Shown piece by piece: positions 49,001-58,579 of a DNA stretch of 64,000 nt (the first letter of the stretch is position 1; every line of letters starts with the position of its first letter). The position numbers were made by a program, and so were the translations under genes. Under the pieces are notes generated by a model that saw only the letters and a list, made by a program, of their open reading frames with translations, had not been told where the DNA came from and searched no databases. Source of the DNA: Plantactinospora mayteni (lineage in GTDB: Bacteria > Actinomycetota > Actinomycetes > Mycobacteriales > Micromonosporaceae); contig NZ_BONX01000007.1 of the NCBI RefSeq assembly GCF_016862935.1, positions 248,001 through 312,000 on the forward strand, given 5' to 3'.

Positions 49001-52000
49001 ATCTGGAACACCCGGGCGTACGTGCTCGACGCGTACCTGCGGCTCGTCCCGCCCGGTGCACCCGGTGAGCTGTACATCGGCGGGATCGGGCTGGCCCGGG
49101 GCTACCACCGGCGGCTCGGGCTGACCGCGCAGCGGTTCGTCGCCGACCCGTACGGTGCCCCGGGAGAGCGGATGTACCGCACCGGTGACCTGGTCCGGCG
49201 CCGGCCGGACGGGAACCTGGACTTCCTCGGGCGCACCGACGACCAGGTCAAGATCCGGGGGTACCGGATCGAGCTGGGCGAGGTGGAGAGCGCGCTCGCC
49301 GAACACCCGCTGGTGGCGCACGCCGCCGTGCTGGTCGACGCCGGCACCGACCCCGCGGTACGCCGACTCGCCGGCTACCTGGTCCGCGCACCACAGTGGA
49401 CGGAGCCGGACGACGACGCCGTGCTGGCCGCCCTCCGGGCGGACCTGAAACGGCGGCTGCCGGACTACATGGTGCCGGCCGCGCTGGTGCCGCTGGACCG
49501 TCTGCCGCTGACCGTGAACGGCAAGCTCGACGTGGCGGCGCTGCCGGCCCCGACGGTCCGGGCCGGTGCCGCCGCCCGCCCACCGGCCACGGCCGCCGAG
49601 GAGGCGCTCTGTGCCCTCTTCGCCGAGTTGCTCGGCGTGCCGCAGATCGGCGTCGACGACAACTTCTTCGACCTCGGCGGGCACTCCCTGCTGGCGATCC
49701 GGCTGGTCAGCCGGGCCCGGGTGGCGCTCGGCGCCGAGCTGGCGATCCGCGACCTCTTCGAGGCGCCGACGGTCGCCGAGCTGGCCGCCCGGATCGGCGG
49801 GGCGGGGCACGACGGCACGACCGGCGACGGCGGTGCCCGGATCGCGCTGGTCCGGGCCGAGCGACCCGCCGAACTGCCGCTCTCCTTCGCACAGCAGCGG
49901 CTCTGGATGATCCAGCAGCTCGCGCCGGAGTCGGCGGCCTACAACTTCCCGATCGCGGTACGGCTGCGCGGGGCGCTGGACGTGGCGGCGCTGCGTGCGG
50001 CGCTGGCCGACCTGACCGGGCGGCACGAGACGCTGCGTACCCTGCTCGGCGAGCGGGACGGCCGGCCACACCAGCGGGTACTGCCGGCGGCCGACGTCCA
50101 GCCGATGCTGGAGACCGTCGTCGCCGCTCCGGCCGAGCTGACCGGGATCGTCCGGGACGCGGTACGCCGGCCGTTCGACCTGACCACCGAACTGCCGCTG
50201 CGGGCCACTCTCGTCACGGTCGACCCGACAGTGGACCGCACCGAGGAGCACATCCTGGTACTGGTGCTGCACCACGTGGCCACCGACGAGTGGTCGGACC
50301 GGCCGTTCCTGCGCGACCTCGGCACCGCGTACGCGGCCCGGCGGGCGGGACGGGCACCCGAGTGGGTACCGCTGCCGGTCCAGTACGCCGACTACACCCT
50401 GTGGCAGCGTCGGCTGCTCGGCGATCCGGCGGATCCGGGCAGCCTGGCCGCCCGGCAGCTCGACTACTGGCGTACCGCGTTGGGTGGCGCGCCCGAGGAA
50501 CTGGTGCTGCCGACCGACCGGGCCCGCTCGGGGCGGCCGGACCCGGCCGGGGCGGAACTGACCGTGCTGCTGCCCGCCGAGGTCGGTGCGGGGCTGCGCC
50601 GGCTCGCCTCCCGTACCGGGACCAGCCTGTTCATGGTGGCGCACGCGCTGGTAGCGGCGCTGCTGCACCGGCTCGGCGCCGGCACCGACATCCCGCTCGG
50701 CGCGCCGATCGCGGGTCGGGGCGACGCGGCCCTCGACGACCTGGTCGGGTTCTTCGTCAACACCCTGGTACTCCGGACCGACCTGTCCGGCGACCCGACT
50801 TTCACCGAGCTGTTGGCCCGGGTCCGGCAGACCGACCTGCACGCCTTCTCCGCCCAGGAGGTGCCGTTCGAGGCCGTGGTCGAGGCGGTCAACCCGGCCC
50901 GCTCGGTCTCCCGGAACCCGCTGTTCCAGGTGATGGTGGTGCACCGCAACCGGACCGCCGAGTGGAGCGGCCTCGCCGGACTGACCGTCACCGACGAGCA
51001 GGTCGACACCCCGGCCGCCAAGTTCGACCTGGTCTTCGACTTCGCCGAGTCCGTCGACCAGCCGGAGGGGGTCGGATCTGCGGACCACCCGGAGGGCGTC
51101 GGATCCGTCGACCAGCCGGCCGGCGTCGCATCCGTGGACCAGCCGGCCGGCGTCGCATCCGTGGACCAGCCGGCGGGCGTCGGATCCGTCGACCAGCCGG
51201 ACAGCGGTGCCGACGACGCGCTGAGCTGCCTGCTGAAGTACCGGACCGATCTGTTCGACCGGGAGACCGTCGCGCTGCTCGGTGAGCGGCTGCTCCGGCT
51301 GGCCCGGGCGGTCGTCGCCGACCCCGGGGCGCCACTGGGTCAGGTCGACGTCTTCGTCGGCGACGAGCGGGACCGGGTGCTGCGCGAGTTCAACGCCACC
51401 GGCCGGGCGGTGCCGGAGGAGACCCTGCCGGCCATGTTCGCCCGGCGGGTCGCGCAGACCCCGGACGCGGTCGCCGTGGTCGACCGGCAACGGATCCTGT
51501 CGTACGCCCAACTGGACGCCGAGGCGGCCAGGATGGCCAGACTGCTCGCCGGGTACGGCGTCGGCCCGGAGACGGTGGTCGGGGTGGCGGTGCCGCGCTC
51601 GCTGGAGACCGTGGCGGTGGTGCTCGGGGTACTGCGGCTCGGTGCCGCCTTCCTGCCGCTGGACCTCGGCCACCCGGGCGACCGGCTGGCGTACCTGGTC
51701 GACGACTCCGGAGCCCGGACCGTGGTGACGACACCGGAGGCCGCCGAGCGGCTGCCGGAGCTGCCCGGAGTGTCCCGGCTGCTGGTCGAGCCGATCCGAC
51801 CCGAGCCGATCCGACCCGAGCCGGTGCCGACGTCGCCAGCGGCGTCGGCCGGGTCCGGTCCGGCGGTGCCGGCCGGGCTGGACCACGCGGCGTACGTCAT
51901 CTACACCTCGGGCAGCACCGGCCGGCCCAAGGGGGTCGTGGTGTCGCACGAGGGGATCGGCAGCCTGGTCGCGACCGCCGCCGACCGGATGGGCGTGGAC

Positions 52001-54742
52001 GCCGGCTCCCGGGTACTCCAGTTCGCCTCGACCGGCTTCGACGTCTTCGTCTTCGAGTTGGCGATGGCGCTCGGTGCCGGTGGTCGGCTGGTGCTCGCCC
52101 CGGACGAGGCCCGCGCGCCCGGCCGACCCCTGGTGGACCTGCTGGAGCGGGAACGGGTCAGCCACGCGATCCTGCCGCCGTCGCTGGTGTCGGCGCTGCC
52201 CCCGGACTGCCAACTGCCGGCCGGACTGGTGGTGCTGGTCGGTACCGAGACGGTGCCACCGGACCTGATCGGGCGGTGGGCGCGGCGGCTGCGGCTCTTC
52301 GCCGCGTACGGGCTGACCGAGGCGACGGTGAACTCCACGCTCTGGCGGGCCGAGCCGGACTGGTCCGCTGCGGTGCCGATCGGACTGCCCGACCCGAACA
52401 CCCGGGCGTACGTGCTGGACGAGCGGCTCCGCCCGGTACCGCCCGGGGTGGCCGGCGAGCTGTACGTCGGCGGGCGCGGTCTGGCCCGTGGCTATCTCGG
52501 CCGTCCCGGGCTGACCGCCGAGCGCTTCGTCGCCGACCCGTACGGGCCGGCCGGGGCCCGGATGTACCGCACCGGTGACCGGGCGCGGTGGCGGGCCGAC
52601 GGCATCCTGGACTTCCTCGGCCGGGTCGACGACCAGGTGAAGATCCGGGGCTTCCGGATCGAGCTGGGCGAGGTCGAGGCAGTGCTCGCCCGACACCCCG
52701 GGGTACGCCAGGCAGCGGTGGTGGTGCACCGCAACGCCGACCTGACCCGCCTGGCCGGGTACGTCGTACCGGCCGCCGGACCGCTCGACCCCGCCGAGGT
52801 ACGCGCCCACGCCGCCGACCTGCTGCCCGACTACATGGTCCCGTCCGCCGTGCTGGTTGTCGACGGACCGCTGCCGCTGACCGCCAACGGCAAACTGGAC
52901 CGGCGTGCCCTGCCGGCACCGGACTGGGCGGCGCTGGCCGGCGACGAGGCGCCGGTCACTGCGGCACAGCAGACCCTCGCCGAACTGACTGCGGAGGTGC
53001 TGAGGCTGCCGAAGGTGGGGATCTCGGACGACTTCTTCGCCCTCGGCGGGCACTCGATGGCGGCGATGCGGCTGCTCGGCCGGATCCGGGCGGCGCTCGG
53101 CGTCGACCTGTCGGTGCGGGACATCTTCGAGGCGCCGACGGTGGCCGGGCTGGCGGACCGGCTCGCCGGGGCGGTGGCGGAGCGTCCGGCACTGCGCCCC
53201 GCACCGGACAGCGCCGAACCGGTCGCGGCTCCGGTGCAACAGATCTGGTGGGACCTGCACCGCGTCGCGGCCGAGCGGAACGCCTCCGGCCGGACCGGCT
53301 GGGATCTCGCCCTGCTGGTCCGCGCCGGCAGCGGACCAGGCGAGGGGCCGGACACTGTGCCGGGCGACGGCACCGGGCCGGATGACGGCACCGGTCGCGG
53401 ACCGGGCGGCGGACGTGTTGACGGCCCGGGAGACGCGGCGACGCTGGACGTACCGGCGCTGACGGTGGCGCTGGCCGACCTGGTGGAGCGGCACGAGCCG
53501 CTGCGTACCGCCCTGGCGGCTGGTGCTGCCGGCGAACCCGTGCCGGTGCCGGCGGCCGACCGGGCACTCCTGGAGGTGCTGCCGGAGACCGGAGTATCGC
53601 TGGACGAGCGGATCACCGAGCTGGTCGAGGCGGGCGTCGATCCGACCCGGGAGCCGCCGCTGCGGGCCCGGCTGCTGACCGGCCCCGGTGGCGACGATCG
53701 GGTACTGCTGCTCACGATGCACTATCTCGGCGTCGACGAGTGGTCGGTGGTGCCACTGGCCCGGGATCTCGGCACCGCGTACGCGGCCCGGGTCGCCGGG
53801 CGGGCACCGGAGTGGTCGCCGCTGCCGGTCGGCTATCCGGACTACGCGCGCTGGGCGGGTACCCTGCTCGGCGATCCGGCCGACCCCGGCAGCCGGCACG
53901 CGCGGCAGCTCGACTGGTGGCGGCGGGCGCTGGCGGGCGTACCCGATCGGCTGGCGCTGCCGACCGACCGGCCGCGACCGGCGGCGCTGTCCGGGCGCGG
54001 CGGCCGGGTCGAGTTCGTGCTGGACCCGGCGTCGCACCGGGCCGTCGACGAACTGGCCCGGCAGAGCGGGACCAGCATGTTCATGGTGTTCCAGGCCGCC
54101 CTCGCGGCGCTGCTGCACCGGGTCGGCGCCGGCCCGGACGTGCCGATCGGCACCCTGGTGGCCGGCCGGACCGAGGCGGCCCTCGGTGACCTGGTCGGCT
54201 GCTTCGTCAACCCGCTGGTACTGCGCACCGACACCGCTGGCGACCCAACCTTCACCGAACTGCTCGGCCGGATCCGCGAGGCGGACCTGAGCGCCTTCGA
54301 CCGCCAGGACGTCCCGTTCGACGCGGTACGCCGCATCCTGCCGGCCGGCTGGGCGCTGCCGCAGGTGATGCTGGTGCACCACGAGGAGGCCGGGCTGACC
54401 GGCCCGGACGGCGCGACGGCGCTGCGGTTCGCGCCGGTGCCCACCGGCACGACCCGCTCGGAGCTGACGGTCAGCTTCTACGAGCCGCTCGGCGACGGCC
54501 CGGTGCACGGCGAACTGGAGTACGCGGTCGAGCTGTTCGACCCGGCGACCGCGCACCGACTCACCGACGACCTGCTCGGGCTGCTCGCCACAGCGGTCGC
54601 CCGGCCGGGTCTGCGACTCTCGGCGCTCGTCCCCGACCCTGCCGACCAGGCGCCACCCCTACCCACCCCGGCGAACGCGTCACCCCTGCCCACCCAGTCG
54701 GACGGCGCATCCGCCGACCACGAGGAGAGGACCAGCCCATGA
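37061..54742 (+). CDS. Four-module siderophore NRPS with N-methyltransferase, two epimerases and terminal C domain
   Basis: A 5893-residue peptide synthetase. Order by motif: A1 (about 20-975, core [10 protein letters not shown] at 191) with an N-methyltransferase inserted between A8 and A9 (about 500-790, VLEIGVGSG at 558); T1 (Ser1025); E1 (HHVVVDG at 1213); C2 (HHIVTDG at 1709); A2; T2 (Ser2596); E2 (HHLAVDG at 2834); C3 (HLVLWDG at 3318); A3; T3 (Ser4209); C4 (HHVATDE at 4404); A4; T4 (Ser5332); C5 (HYLGVDE at 5554). No thioesterase. My reading of the ten-residue codes: A1 DVWILAAVNK, A2 DTWTSGFVQK, A3 DMENLGLINK, A4 DVFIVVAVNK. The A3 code is known for hydroxyornithine-type substrates. 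Expected order is N-methyl-D, D, L, L. The GTG at 37061 is chosen for GAGAGG upstream and proximity to A1; its stop overlaps mbtH. Confidence 0.93.
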   Translation: MPTSDLNRAEAGPTTETAPDRHRILVEWNETVRPAPPATWPDLFAEQVRRAPGAVAVVCEDVELTYAELDTRADRLAHALRARGVGPERVVALCLPRSVDMIVAEVAVLKAGGAYLPVDQDYPAERIGFMLADARPVCLVSTAELAGELPETPGLPRLLLDELTDTDQVEPGGPGGLPPLAPENAAYVIYTSGSTGRPKGVVVSHAGVAKLVATQRARLGVGPQSRVLQFASPSFDVAFWDLCLGLLSGGRLVVVPAERRVPGPALTEYAHRHGVTFMILPPALLAAMPRELTLPAGATLLAGTERVSPELVARWAQGRPMFNAYGPTEATVNSTLGECDPQTPPGAVVPIGRPDPGTRCYVLDAALQPVPVGATGELYLGGTGLARGYLGQPGLTAQRFVADPYGPAGGRLYRTGDLVRWLPDGRLEFLGRADDQVKIRGYRIEPGEIESVLAQHPAVGQVAVLARPGRDGQQRLAAYVVPALDRPADRDAEVESTRVDDWQKLHELLYTAGRTESFGENFTGWNSSYDGLPIPLAEMRQWRDRTVQRILALRPRRVLEIGVGSGLLLAKVAPEVEAYWGTDLSPAAIEALRDQVATVPALAGRVELRAQPADVVDGLPAGFFDTVVLNSVVQYFPSVDYLADVLRRAVALLAPGGTVFVGDVRNLRLHRTLRGAIEAGRRRPDPDGRQVALAAVEQGLRWEGELLLDPDLFPALARELPAIAGVDLWVKRGHPHNELTRYRYDVVLRTTAHAQSTMDDAVELPWSAEPAGLAGLAERLDSARPAVLRVTGVPNARLDADLAAHRELSTDADADADADADADADADPTPTGDPGSTAGPRPTAASGPTGNTGPSGGTGPTGAPAVDPEAVYELAERHGYRVDVTWSGAADDGRLDLLFSRPDVTPAGPAYRPTLPESAPLHRYANRPAPFRDVTALLAELRTYARSWLPDHMVPAAFVPLHRLPVLPSGKLDRASLPAPDFAAPSTGARPRDAREEVLCALYAEVLGLPEVGVEDDFFALGGDSIVSIQLVIRARQAGLVVTPRQVFQRRTVAELAPVAESLSRGVEDDPEAGVGEYPLTPIMRWLDGCGGQIDAFAQWLAVRVPAEATAERLAGALQAVLDRHDVLRSRLVRATPERPGRLVVPAPGTVPAADRLRRIDVAGLTDEALRDRISVAADEAGARLAPEDGVMLQAVWLDAGPDRPGRLVVLVHHVVVDGVSWRILLPDLAAAWADVLAGRTPRLEPVGTPLRRWAELVHADAESAERTAELPLWTELLRGDDPALADRPLDPVGDLDSVRRLTLRLPAERTAPLLTSIPAAFSAGVNDVLLTALALALADWRRRRGTGVPGAALVALEGHGREEQVADGVDLSRTLGWFTSIFPVRLDPGPIDLDEALAGGEDAGRALKRIKEGLRAIPDHGLGYGLLRHLNPETAAVLAGLPQPQISFNYLGRFGVESSADGCWTALPGLGLLAGGFDAGMPVAPYTLEVNAFTEDRPDGPGLGVTWAWPAALLGEADVAELAQGWFAALEALVRHAARPGAGGPSPSDFPLLPLRQEDVDALAAAVPGVADVLPLTPLQEGFYFHAVAGGADRDPYRVQQVIALRGPLDAAALRRAGQDMLDRHAPLRAAFPQLADLRPVQLLADGVTLPWREVDLTGYPEPERAAEFEALAEAERAAPFDLTRPPLLRCVLVRWAAERHRLLLTHHHIVTDGWSAGVTLRDLLTRYAPDGEPDRLPPVTPYRRYLEWLAGRDRSAAEDAWRTALAGLDGPTRLAAEAEPGFAGMFHPERSRVALPSEVAAGLAGRVRAAGLTVGSVLHAAWAVVLGRRLGRRDVVFGSTVSGRPAELDGVEAMVGLFINTLPVRLRWTPAEPLVELAGRLQREQAELLDAQHLGLPAIQRLAGGGELFDSLVVLENYPADAIPRHPGGLELAGVEFREATHYPVTLLVSPAGGSLDLTVEYDPDRIDAATVRQLRTGLAEVLGVFVAEPDRPVGRIDLLPAAERDTALTRLAGPVAPVPPQTLDGLVAAQAARTPDAVALIDGERQLGYAELERRAAALARRLTARGIRPGDVVAVAVPRSAELVVALLGAMKAGAAYLPLDVTHPRERLSGVLADSGARAVVSTVEVMARLPRPAGVPHLLVSATTEPAGPSSASGAATPAGDGGDPEAPAYLIYTSGSTGRPKGVLVGHRAIVSQLAWSQRRFGLGTDDRMLQLAPASFDTSVWEIFWPLSTGAAVVLPGEDEAGDPSRLAGLVRRHRVSAVTFVPSLVEAFLLAEELSADPGWAASLRWVSCGGEALSPELARRWQALTSTALDNFYGPTETAVQVTWWANDGGAERTVPIGRPVANTRLYVLDDSLRPVPPGVPGELYVAGTQLGYGYHARFGLTAERFVADPYGPAGQRMYRTGDLVRWRVDGVLEYVGRGDDQVKIRGHRIDLGEVEAVLRAGPGVAQAVAAARVDGRGRTGLVGYLVPVAGLRLDVEAVRAAARAGLPESMVPGRFVLLDALPLTPSGKLDRAALPAPQTTTAAGPFGSSATAATSAPAVPSDVDRPIRPAGGGAAERRLREVFAEVLGLPEVGADGDFFALGGDSILSIAVSSRARRHGLALAPRDVFRHRTPRALAGAAGGDAALSPNDPPVAAGGDVALSPSGPSAVAGAVSMTAASAAGPSPAGTPISVGSGAVGEPAADPDERGEVPLLPIVHWLRETGLPIDRFTLSTLLVVPASLDLGSLVGVLQAVLDRHAGLRLRLRRIASVLWSLETTPAGPVRAADLVRRVDVTGLDDAGLRAVLAQESTAATDRLAPDQGSLLQAVWFDSGDRPGRLLLAAHHLAVDGVSWRILLADLASAWASVRAGQPPRLAPVGTSLRRYARVLGEHAHRPERLAELPHWVETLAPGAELLPAQTRPTAGPARQHVVRLDPAETLPLLTAVPAAAGAEVTGVLLAALRLAVTRWQHRHGRDGDADLLVDLERHGREEIEPDLDLSRTVGWFTSVQPVRLPSGTDPAELLATVGERIRAVPDGGLGHGLLRYLNAQAAPILAGLSSAQVLFHYYGRFPGGSGLDWTPAAESDAITVVNGGLGLSHLVQVDAVATETPAGPVLTATWTWPDGVLDEPDVAGLAAEWLDALRELTAAVTRPPGTADRGGAAQRPVIAGGMALSRDEVDRIERTSPVPVAEIWPLSPLQEGLYFHASYDTSTLDVYTAQDTFDLGYRLDLDRLRRAGAALLARNPSMRAGFASVGLPQPVQFVGVAPELPVTEVDLTDLDPEAQRTRMAELMAEDRRTRFDLTRPPLCRLLLLRLGDDRDRLVVSHHLVLWDGWSEELFVEQLFTLYQRDGDDRDLPPAGSYRDHLEWLASQDTERAGRAWRDALAGLAEPTLVAPEASLTPVVPDRVRAELPTALGDRLRGLARRHGLTLNTVLTAAWGLVLGGHLGRTDVVFGMTVAGRHADVPHVENIIGLFLNTVPVRVTAEPAEPVLGLLRRLGEQRIDLMPHDHLGLGAVQRASGHARLFDTLYVLQNFVDEGESARLRDRHGIAAVDGVDATHYPLTLVVTPAQRLRVALDHRPDVVPGQVARALLDRFVALLARLVAEPEIPVGRLDLLTGAERAELAAEWTATRHPLGTESVADLLAERAARTPDAVALVFAGRTLTYAEFDARINRLARLLVARGAGPERVVALALPRSIEMVVALFAVLRTGAAYLPLELDHPADRLAFVLADTAPMCLLTVTPVRPVLPGTDTPTVPLDDPAVLAELAGLSGAALTDAELPAGFARTDPDRLEHPAYLIYTSGSTGRPKGVVTPYRGLTNMQLNHREAIFDPTVAAAGGRRLRIAHTVSFAFDMSWEELLWLVEGHEVHVCDEELRRDAQALVAYCDRHRIDVVNVTPSYAHHLIEEGLLDRSESAAEPTEDGAHPGGRHRPVLVLLGGEAVSDTVWARLRDTEETAGYNLYGPTEYTINTLGGGTLDSATPTVGRAIWNTRAYVLDAYLRLVPPGAPGELYIGGIGLARGYHRRLGLTAQRFVADPYGAPGERMYRTGDLVRRRPDGNLDFLGRTDDQVKIRGYRIELGEVESALAEHPLVAHAAVLVDAGTDPAVRRLAGYLVRAPQWTEPDDDAVLAALRADLKRRLPDYMVPAALVPLDRLPLTVNGKLDVAALPAPTVRAGAAARPPATAAEEALCALFAELLGVPQIGVDDNFFDLGGHSLLAIRLVSRARVALGAELAIRDLFEAPTVAELAARIGGAGHDGTTGDGGARIALVRAERPAELPLSFAQQRLWMIQQLAPESAAYNFPIAVRLRGALDVAALRAALADLTGRHETLRTLLGERDGRPHQRVLPAADVQPMLETVVAAPAELTGIVRDAVRRPFDLTTELPLRATLVTVDPTVDRTEEHILVLVLHHVATDEWSDRPFLRDLGTAYAARRAGRAPEWVPLPVQYADYTLWQRRLLGDPADPGSLAARQLDYWRTALGGAPEELVLPTDRARSGRPDPAGAELTVLLPAEVGAGLRRLASRTGTSLFMVAHALVAALLHRLGAGTDIPLGAPIAGRGDAALDDLVGFFVNTLVLRTDLSGDPTFTELLARVRQTDLHAFSAQEVPFEAVVEAVNPARSVSRNPLFQVMVVHRNRTAEWSGLAGLTVTDEQVDTPAAKFDLVFDFAESVDQPEGVGSADHPEGVGSVDQPAGVASVDQPAGVASVDQPAGVGSVDQPDSGADDALSCLLKYRTDLFDRETVALLGERLLRLARAVVADPGAPLGQVDVFVGDERDRVLREFNATGRAVPEETLPAMFARRVAQTPDAVAVVDRQRILSYAQLDAEAARMARLLAGYGVGPETVVGVAVPRSLETVAVVLGVLRLGAAFLPLDLGHPGDRLAYLVDDSGARTVVTTPEAAERLPELPGVSRLLVEPIRPEPIRPEPVPTSPAASAGSGPAVPAGLDHAAYVIYTSGSTGRPKGVVVSHEGIGSLVATAADRMGVDAGSRVLQFASTGFDVFVFELAMALGAGGRLVLAPDEARAPGRPLVDLLERERVSHAILPPSLVSALPPDCQLPAGLVVLVGTETVPPDLIGRWARRLRLFAAYGLTEATVNSTLWRAEPDWSAAVPIGLPDPNTRAYVLDERLRPVPPGVAGELYVGGRGLARGYLGRPGLTAERFVADPYGPAGARMYRTGDRARWRADGILDFLGRVDDQVKIRGFRIELGEVEAVLARHPGVRQAAVVVHRNADLTRLAGYVVPAAGPLDPAEVRAHAADLLPDYMVPSAVLVVDGPLPLTANGKLDRRALPAPDWAALAGDEAPVTAAQQTLAELTAEVLRLPKVGISDDFFALGGHSMAAMRLLGRIRAALGVDLSVRDIFEAPTVAGLADRLAGAVAERPALRPAPDSAEPVAAPVQQIWWDLHRVAAERNASGRTGWDLALLVRAGSGPGEGPDTVPGDGTGPDDGTGRGPGGGRVDGPGDAATLDVPALTVALADLVERHEPLRTALAAGAAGEPVPVPAADRALLEVLPETGVSLDERITELVEAGVDPTREPPLRARLLTGPGGDDRVLLLTMHYLGVDEWSVVPLARDLGTAYAARVAGRAPEWSPLPVGYPDYARWAGTLLGDPADPGSRHARQLDWWRRALAGVPDRLALPTDRPRPAALSGRGGRVEFVLDPASHRAVDELARQSGTSMFMVFQAALAALLHRVGAGPDVPIGTLVAGRTEAALGDLVGCFVNPLVLRTDTAGDPTFTELLGRIREADLSAFDRQDVPFDAVRRILPAGWALPQVMLVHHEEAGLTGPDGATALRFAPVPTGTTRSELTVSFYEPLGDGPVHGELEYAVELFDPATAHRLTDDLLGLLATAVARPGLRLSALVPDPADQAPPLPTPANASPLPTQSDGASADHEERTSP
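39491..39541 (+). repeat. Asp-Ala codon repeat in NRPS module 1
   Basis: About eight copies of the hexamer GATGCC/GACGCC encode an alternating Asp-Ala run (residues 811-827). A Pro/Gly/Thr-rich stretch follows, in the linker between the methyltransferase insert and the C-terminal part of A1. It is in frame and probably a flexible, length-variable spacer. Confidence 0.95.
51050..51202 (+). repeat. 27-bp tandem repeat coding nine-residue units inside C4
   Basis: Five full copies plus a partial sixth of a 27-base unit encode SVDQPAGVG-type ninemers (residues 4664-4714). The array interrupts the C-lobe of the fourth condensation domain between FDLVFDFAE and [12 protein letters not shown]. Copies 3 and 4 differ by no more than a base or two, suggesting recent expansion. 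Confidence 0.95.
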
Positions 54743-54981
54743 CCACCAATCCGTTCGAGGACCCGGACGGGCAGTACCTGGTGCTCGTCAACGACGAGGG
54801 ACAGCACTCGCTCTGGCCGTCCTTCGTGGACGTACCGGCCGGCTGGGCGGTGGCGTTCGGTGCGGACGGCCCGCAGTCCCGGGACGCCTGCCTGGAGTAC
54901 GTGGAGGCGAACTGGACCGACCTGCGGCCGCGCAGCCTGCGGGAGCGGATGGCAGGGGCGACCGCCCAGGCGGAGCACTGA
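54739..54981 (+). CDS. MbtH family NRPS accessory protein
   Basis: An 80-residue MbtH-like protein. Hallmarks are NPFEDPDG at the start, [15 protein letters not shown] and ANWTDLRP, with the conserved tryptophans in place. Such proteins bind adenylation domains and are often needed for their folding or activity. The ATG overlaps the NRPS stop (ATGA), so it is co-translated with its partner. No further siderophore gene follows: the next genes are on the other strand, and the 116-base gap shows only a short repeat of GTCGGGCTGTCGGCG. Confidence 0.97.
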   Translation: MTTNPFEDPDGQYLVLVNDEGQHSLWPSFVDVPAGWAVAFGADGPQSRDACLEYVEANWTDLRPRSLRERMAGATAQAEH

Positions 54982-55097
54982 GCCGCCGGACCCGCGACGT
55001 CGGGCTGTCGGCGGTCGGGCTGTCGGCGGTCGGGTGAGCCTGGATGACGACGGCCGCCGGTGGCTGACCGTCGCTCCGCAGGGATCGGGCGCGGAGG

Positions 55098-56606
55098 TCA
55101 GCCGGCCGGAGTCAGCCGGATCATGTTCCAGGAGAGCGGCGGCAGGACCGCGTCGACCCGCCCGTCCTCGACCTTGAGGTCGGCGAGCCGGCTCGGCGTC
55201 ACCCGCTGGGGCGCCTCCGCGCTGTTCGTCGCCTCCGGATCGGCGTCGGTCAGCACCACGTGCTCCCCGGCGACGAGACCGGAACAGGCCCGCAGGTCGA
55301 CGTCGAGGGCGAGCGGTTCCCGCTGGTCCCGGTTGACCGCGAACAGGGTGACCGCGCCCGACTCGTCGTCCCGGACGGCGGTGGCGGTGACCGTCGGCAC
55401 CTCGCCGTGCCGGGTGGTGTCGTGCGACGGCCCGGTCGGCTCGACCCGCAACACGGTGCCGCGACCGTGCTGAGAGGTCAGCGCGAACGGGTGGTACGTC
55501 GGCTGCACCCAGGCCGGCCCGCCCGGCTCGCTGCGGATCGGCGCGATGACGTTGACGAGCTGTGCCAGACAGGCGATCTTGACCCGGTCGGCGTGCCGGA
55601 GCAGCGAGATCAGCAGGTCGCCGACGACCACCGCGTCGACCACCGAGTAGGTGTCCTCGATCAGCCGGGGCGCTTCGGCCCAGTCGAGCTTCTCCTCCCC
55701 GGCGAACCGGCTCTGGTACCAGACGTTCCACTCGTCGACCGAGAGGTTGATCCGCTTCCGGTGCCGGCCGACGGCCCGGACGTGGTCGCAGGTGGCCACC
55801 ACCGCCTCCATGAACCGGTCCAGGTCGACCGCGCTGGCCAGGAAGCTGTCCCGGTCGCCGTCGTGCTCCTGGTAGTAGCTGTGCACCGAGACGTAGTCGA
55901 CCAGGTCGTAGGTCTCCTCCAGTACGGTCGCCTCCCAACTGCCGAAGGTCGGCATCCCGCTGCCCGAACTGCCGCAGGCGACGAGTTCGATCGACGGGTC
56001 GACCCGGCGCATCGCCTGCGCGGTCTGCGCCGCCAGCCGGCCGTACTCCCGGGCCGTCGTGAACCCGGTCTGCCACGGACCGTCCATCTCGTTGCCGAGG
56101 CACCACAGCTTGACGTCGTACGGGTCGGCGCTGCCGTGCTGCCGCCGCAGGTCCGACCAGTACGTCCCGGACGGGTGGTTGGTGTACTCCAGCAGGCTCC
56201 GGGCGGCGTCCACCCCTCGGGTACCGAGGTTGACCGCCATCATCGGCTCGCTGCCGACCCGGCGGGTCCAGCGGACGAACTCGTCGACCCCGACCTCGTT
56301 GGTCTCGATCGACCGCCAGGCCAGGTCGAGCCGGCGGGGCCGGGACTCGCGCGGCCCGATGCCGTCCTCCCAGTTGTAACCCGAGACGAAGTTGCCGCCC
56401 GGATAGCGCAGCACGGGTACCCCGAGTTGCCGGACCAGCTCCGCCACGTCCCGGCGGAACCCGTGCTCGTCGGCGGTCGGATGTCCCGGCTCGTAGATTC
56501 CGGTGTAGACGCAGCGCCCGAGGTGCTCCACGAACGAGCCGTAGAGCCTCGGGTCGACCTCGGCGATCTGGAACGCGGGATCGATGGTCAGCGTGGCCTG
56601 GTGCAC
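55098..56606 (-). CDS. Alpha-L-arabinofuranosidase, GH51
   Basis: A 502-residue intracellular glycosidase. The TIM barrel starts DPRLYGSFVEHLGRCVYTGIYEPGHP, the GH51 opening. The acid/base glutamate is Glu173 in CLGNEMDG and the nucleophile is Glu292 in SVDEWNVW. A C-terminal beta-sandwich follows. The length is typical. It releases terminal arabinofuranose from arabino-oligosaccharides. The absence of a signal peptide and its position as last gene after a sugar importer suggest it hydrolyses the imported oligosaccharide. The start is GTG at 56606 with GGGGG upstream, about 97 bases after the permease stop. Confidence 0.95.
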   Translation of the reverse strand: MHQATLTIDPAFQIAEVDPRLYGSFVEHLGRCVYTGIYEPGHPTADEHGFRRDVAELVRQLGVPVLRYPGGNFVSGYNWEDGIGPRESRPRRLDLAWRSIETNEVGVDEFVRWTRRVGSEPMMAVNLGTRGVDAARSLLEYTNHPSGTYWSDLRRQHGSADPYDVKLWCLGNEMDGPWQTGFTTAREYGRLAAQTAQAMRRVDPSIELVACGSSGSGMPTFGSWEATVLEETYDLVDYVSVHSYYQEHDGDRDSFLASAVDLDRFMEAVVATCDHVRAVGRHRKRINLSVDEWNVWYQSRFAGEEKLDWAEAPRLIEDTYSVVDAVVVGDLLISLLRHADRVKIACLAQLVNVIAPIRSEPGGPAWVQPTYHPFALTSQHGRGTVLRVEPTGPSHDTTRHGEVPTVTATAVRDDESGAVTLFAVNRDQREPLALDVDLRACSGLVAGEHVVLTDADPEATNSAEAPQRVTPSRLADLKVEDGRVDAVLPPLSWNMIRLTPAG

Positions 56607-56703
56607 AGAACCCCCATCAGTCGGTTGGTGTTGTTCGGTCCCGGCGATGCTCCCGCCGGATGCCGGGGTGCCGGGTCTGGGTCCGGCGCCCCGGCCGCTG
56701 GTG

Positions 56704-57603
56704 TCACCCCTTCAGGCCGGTGCCGGCGATGCCCTCGACGATCCGTCGCTGGAAGAGCAGGAAGACCAGCACCAGCGGCAGCGCGCCGAGGATCGCCGAG
56801 GCCATGGTGTCGGCGTAGCGGATGCCGTAGGTGCCCTGGATGGTGGCGAGGCCGACCGGGATGGTCATCAGCTCCGGGTCGGTGACCGCGAGCAGCGGCC
56901 AGAGCAGGTTGTTCCAGCTCCAGACGAAACTGAAGATCGCCACGGCGGATACCGCCGGCCGGGACAGCGGCATCACAACCTGCCGGTACGTCCGGAAGAA
57001 GCCGGCGCCGTCCATCCGGGCGGCCTCGTCGAGATCCCGGGGGATCCCGTCGAAGAACTGCTTGAAGATGAAGACGGCGATGGCGGTGGGAACCTGCGGC
57101 AGGAACACCGCCCACCAGGTGTTCAGCAGGTGCACGCTGCCGAGTTCCCGGAACTGCGGCACGATCAGCACCTGGTTCGGGATCATGAGGCCGCAGAGCA
57201 CCAACCAGAAGACCACCCGGCGATACCGGAACCGCAGCCGGGACAGCGCGTACGCGGCCATGCTCGCGGTGAGCACCGTTCCCAGCGCGGCCAGCGCCGA
57301 GGTGACGAAGCTGGAGAGGTACCAGTTGAGGATGTCGCTCTGCGCCAGCACAGTGCGGTAGGAGAGCAGCGTCGGGTTCTCGATCAGCCAGGTCGGGTCG
57401 GTGGTCTCCGCGTTCGGCTTCAACGAGGTGTCCAACGCCCAGGCCAGCGGTACCAGCCAGAGCAGCGCGAAGGCGAGCAGCACCCCGACGCAGCAGCGGT
57501 TGAACAGCCGCAGCCGCCGGTCCACCGAGATCGCCAGCGCCGTGCCGCCGGTCCCGCTCCGGCGGTCCCGCTCGGCGCCGGGGGTCGATTCGAGGAGGGC
57601 CAT
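56704..57603 (-). CDS. Sugar ABC transporter permease, MalG type (arabino-oligosaccharide operon)
   Basis: A 299-residue CUT1 permease with six helices. The EAA loop is LDEAARMDGAGFFRTYRQVVMP and the C-terminus is LFQRRIVEGIAGTGLKG. The GGAGGTGTGAGGG before the ATG, lying in the end of the upstream permease gene only three bases away, shows tight coupling. With the upstream permease and binding protein it probably imports arabinose-containing oligosaccharides, judged from the GH51 gene next in line. Confidence 0.92.
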   Translation of the reverse strand: MALLESTPGAERDRRSGTGGTALAISVDRRLRLFNRCCVGVLLAFALLWLVPLAWALDTSLKPNAETTDPTWLIENPTLLSYRTVLAQSDILNWYLSSFVTSALAALGTVLTASMAAYALSRLRFRYRRVVFWLVLCGLMIPNQVLIVPQFRELGSVHLLNTWWAVFLPQVPTAIAVFIFKQFFDGIPRDLDEAARMDGAGFFRTYRQVVMPLSRPAVSAVAIFSFVWSWNNLLWPLLAVTDPELMTIPVGLATIQGTYGIRYADTMASAILGALPLVLVFLLFQRRIVEGIAGTGLKG

Positions 57604-57606
57604 CCC

Positions 57607-58554
57607 TCACACCTCCGATTCCTGGCGGCGGGTCATGACCAGCCACACCGCGGACACCGCGAGTACCAGCAGGAAGAACAGCGTCGACGCGGCGGCGGCG
57701 TACCCGGTGCGGTAGTCGGTGAACCCGACGTCGAAGACGTACTGGAGTGCCGAGCGGGTGCTGAAGTTCGGGCCGCCGCTGGTCATGATGTACATCTGGT
57801 CGAAGACCTTCAGCGAGGCGATGACCTGGAGCACCACCACCAGCGTCGTGGTGCGGGCCAGCAGCGGCAGGGTGATCCGGCGGATCTGCTGCCACGGCCC
57901 GGCGCCGTCGATCGCCGACGCCTCGTAGAGATCCCGGGGTACGTCCTGGAGGCCGGCGAGGTAGAGCACGAAGTTGAAGCCGAGCGTCCACCAGACCGTG
58001 GTGATCGCCAGCGAGACCATCGCCCAGTTCGGGTCGCCGAGCCAGTTCGGTGCGGTGGCGCCGAACGCGTCGACCGTCCGGCTGAGCAGGCCCAGCTCCG
58101 GGGTGTAGATCCACTGCCAGATCAGCGCCACCACGGCCGAGGGCAGCACGTACGGCAGGAAGTACGCCAGCCGGAAGAACCAGCGTCCCCGGCGGACGCG
58201 TTCGGCCAGCAGCGCGAAGACCAGCGCCAGCACCACCAGCGGGGGAGTGGTCAGGATGGTGAACCAGACGGTGTGCCAGAGCGCCCACCAGAAGTCGGAG
58301 CTGCCCAGCGCCTCGGCGTAGTTGTCCAGCCCGGCGAACTCGCCCAGCCCGGGGCGGACCAGGCTGGTGTGGAAGAAGCTCATCACCAGCCCGTACAGCG
58401 CGGGTCCGACGATGAAGAGCAGGTAGAGCGCGAGGAACGGGGCCAGGAAGAGCAGCGCGGGCCGGCCCTGCCGGGTTCGGTGGTCGGCGCCGCCAGACGG
58501 CGGCGACCCGGGTTCGGTACGGATCTGGTCGGGGGCCGAGATGGTGGTGGCCAC
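57607..58554 (-). CDS. Sugar ABC transporter permease, MalF type (arabino-oligosaccharide operon)
   Basis: A 315-residue CUT1 permease. Features are FLALYLLFIVGPALYGLVMSFF, GLGEFAGLDNYAEALG and the EAA loop YEASAIDGAGPWQQIRRITLPLL. The GTG at 58554 is preferred to a TTG two codons earlier because GAGGAGG then sits six bases away; for the TTG the site would abut the codon. It lies 25 bases after the binding-protein stop. Confidence 0.9.
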   Translation of the reverse strand: MATTISAPDQIRTEPGSPPSGGADHRTRQGRPALLFLAPFLALYLLFIVGPALYGLVMSFFHTSLVRPGLGEFAGLDNYAEALGSSDFWWALWHTVWFTILTTPPLVVLALVFALLAERVRRGRWFFRLAYFLPYVLPSAVVALIWQWIYTPELGLLSRTVDAFGATAPNWLGDPNWAMVSLAITTVWWTLGFNFVLYLAGLQDVPRDLYEASAIDGAGPWQQIRRITLPLLARTTTLVVVLQVIASLKVFDQMYIMTSGGPNFSTRSALQYVFDVGFTDYRTGYAAAASTLFFLLVLAVSAVWLVMTRRQESEV

Positions 58555-58579
58555 GGCCAACCTCCTCGATGAGGTCAGG

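Noticed and set aside
45167-54556. A 3129-codon open reading frame antisense to the NRPS, and many similar long antisense frames
   Set aside because: High-GC codon bias leaves the opposite strand open. The translation is Arg/Pro/Gly/Val-rich low complexity with no domain, while the sense frame holds all NRPS motifs.
54983-55097. Possible thioesterase or esterase gene after mbtH for NRPS release
   Set aside because: The gap is only 116 bases and the next gene is a GH51 enzyme on the other strand. No alpha/beta-hydrolase of the CchJ type is in the window.
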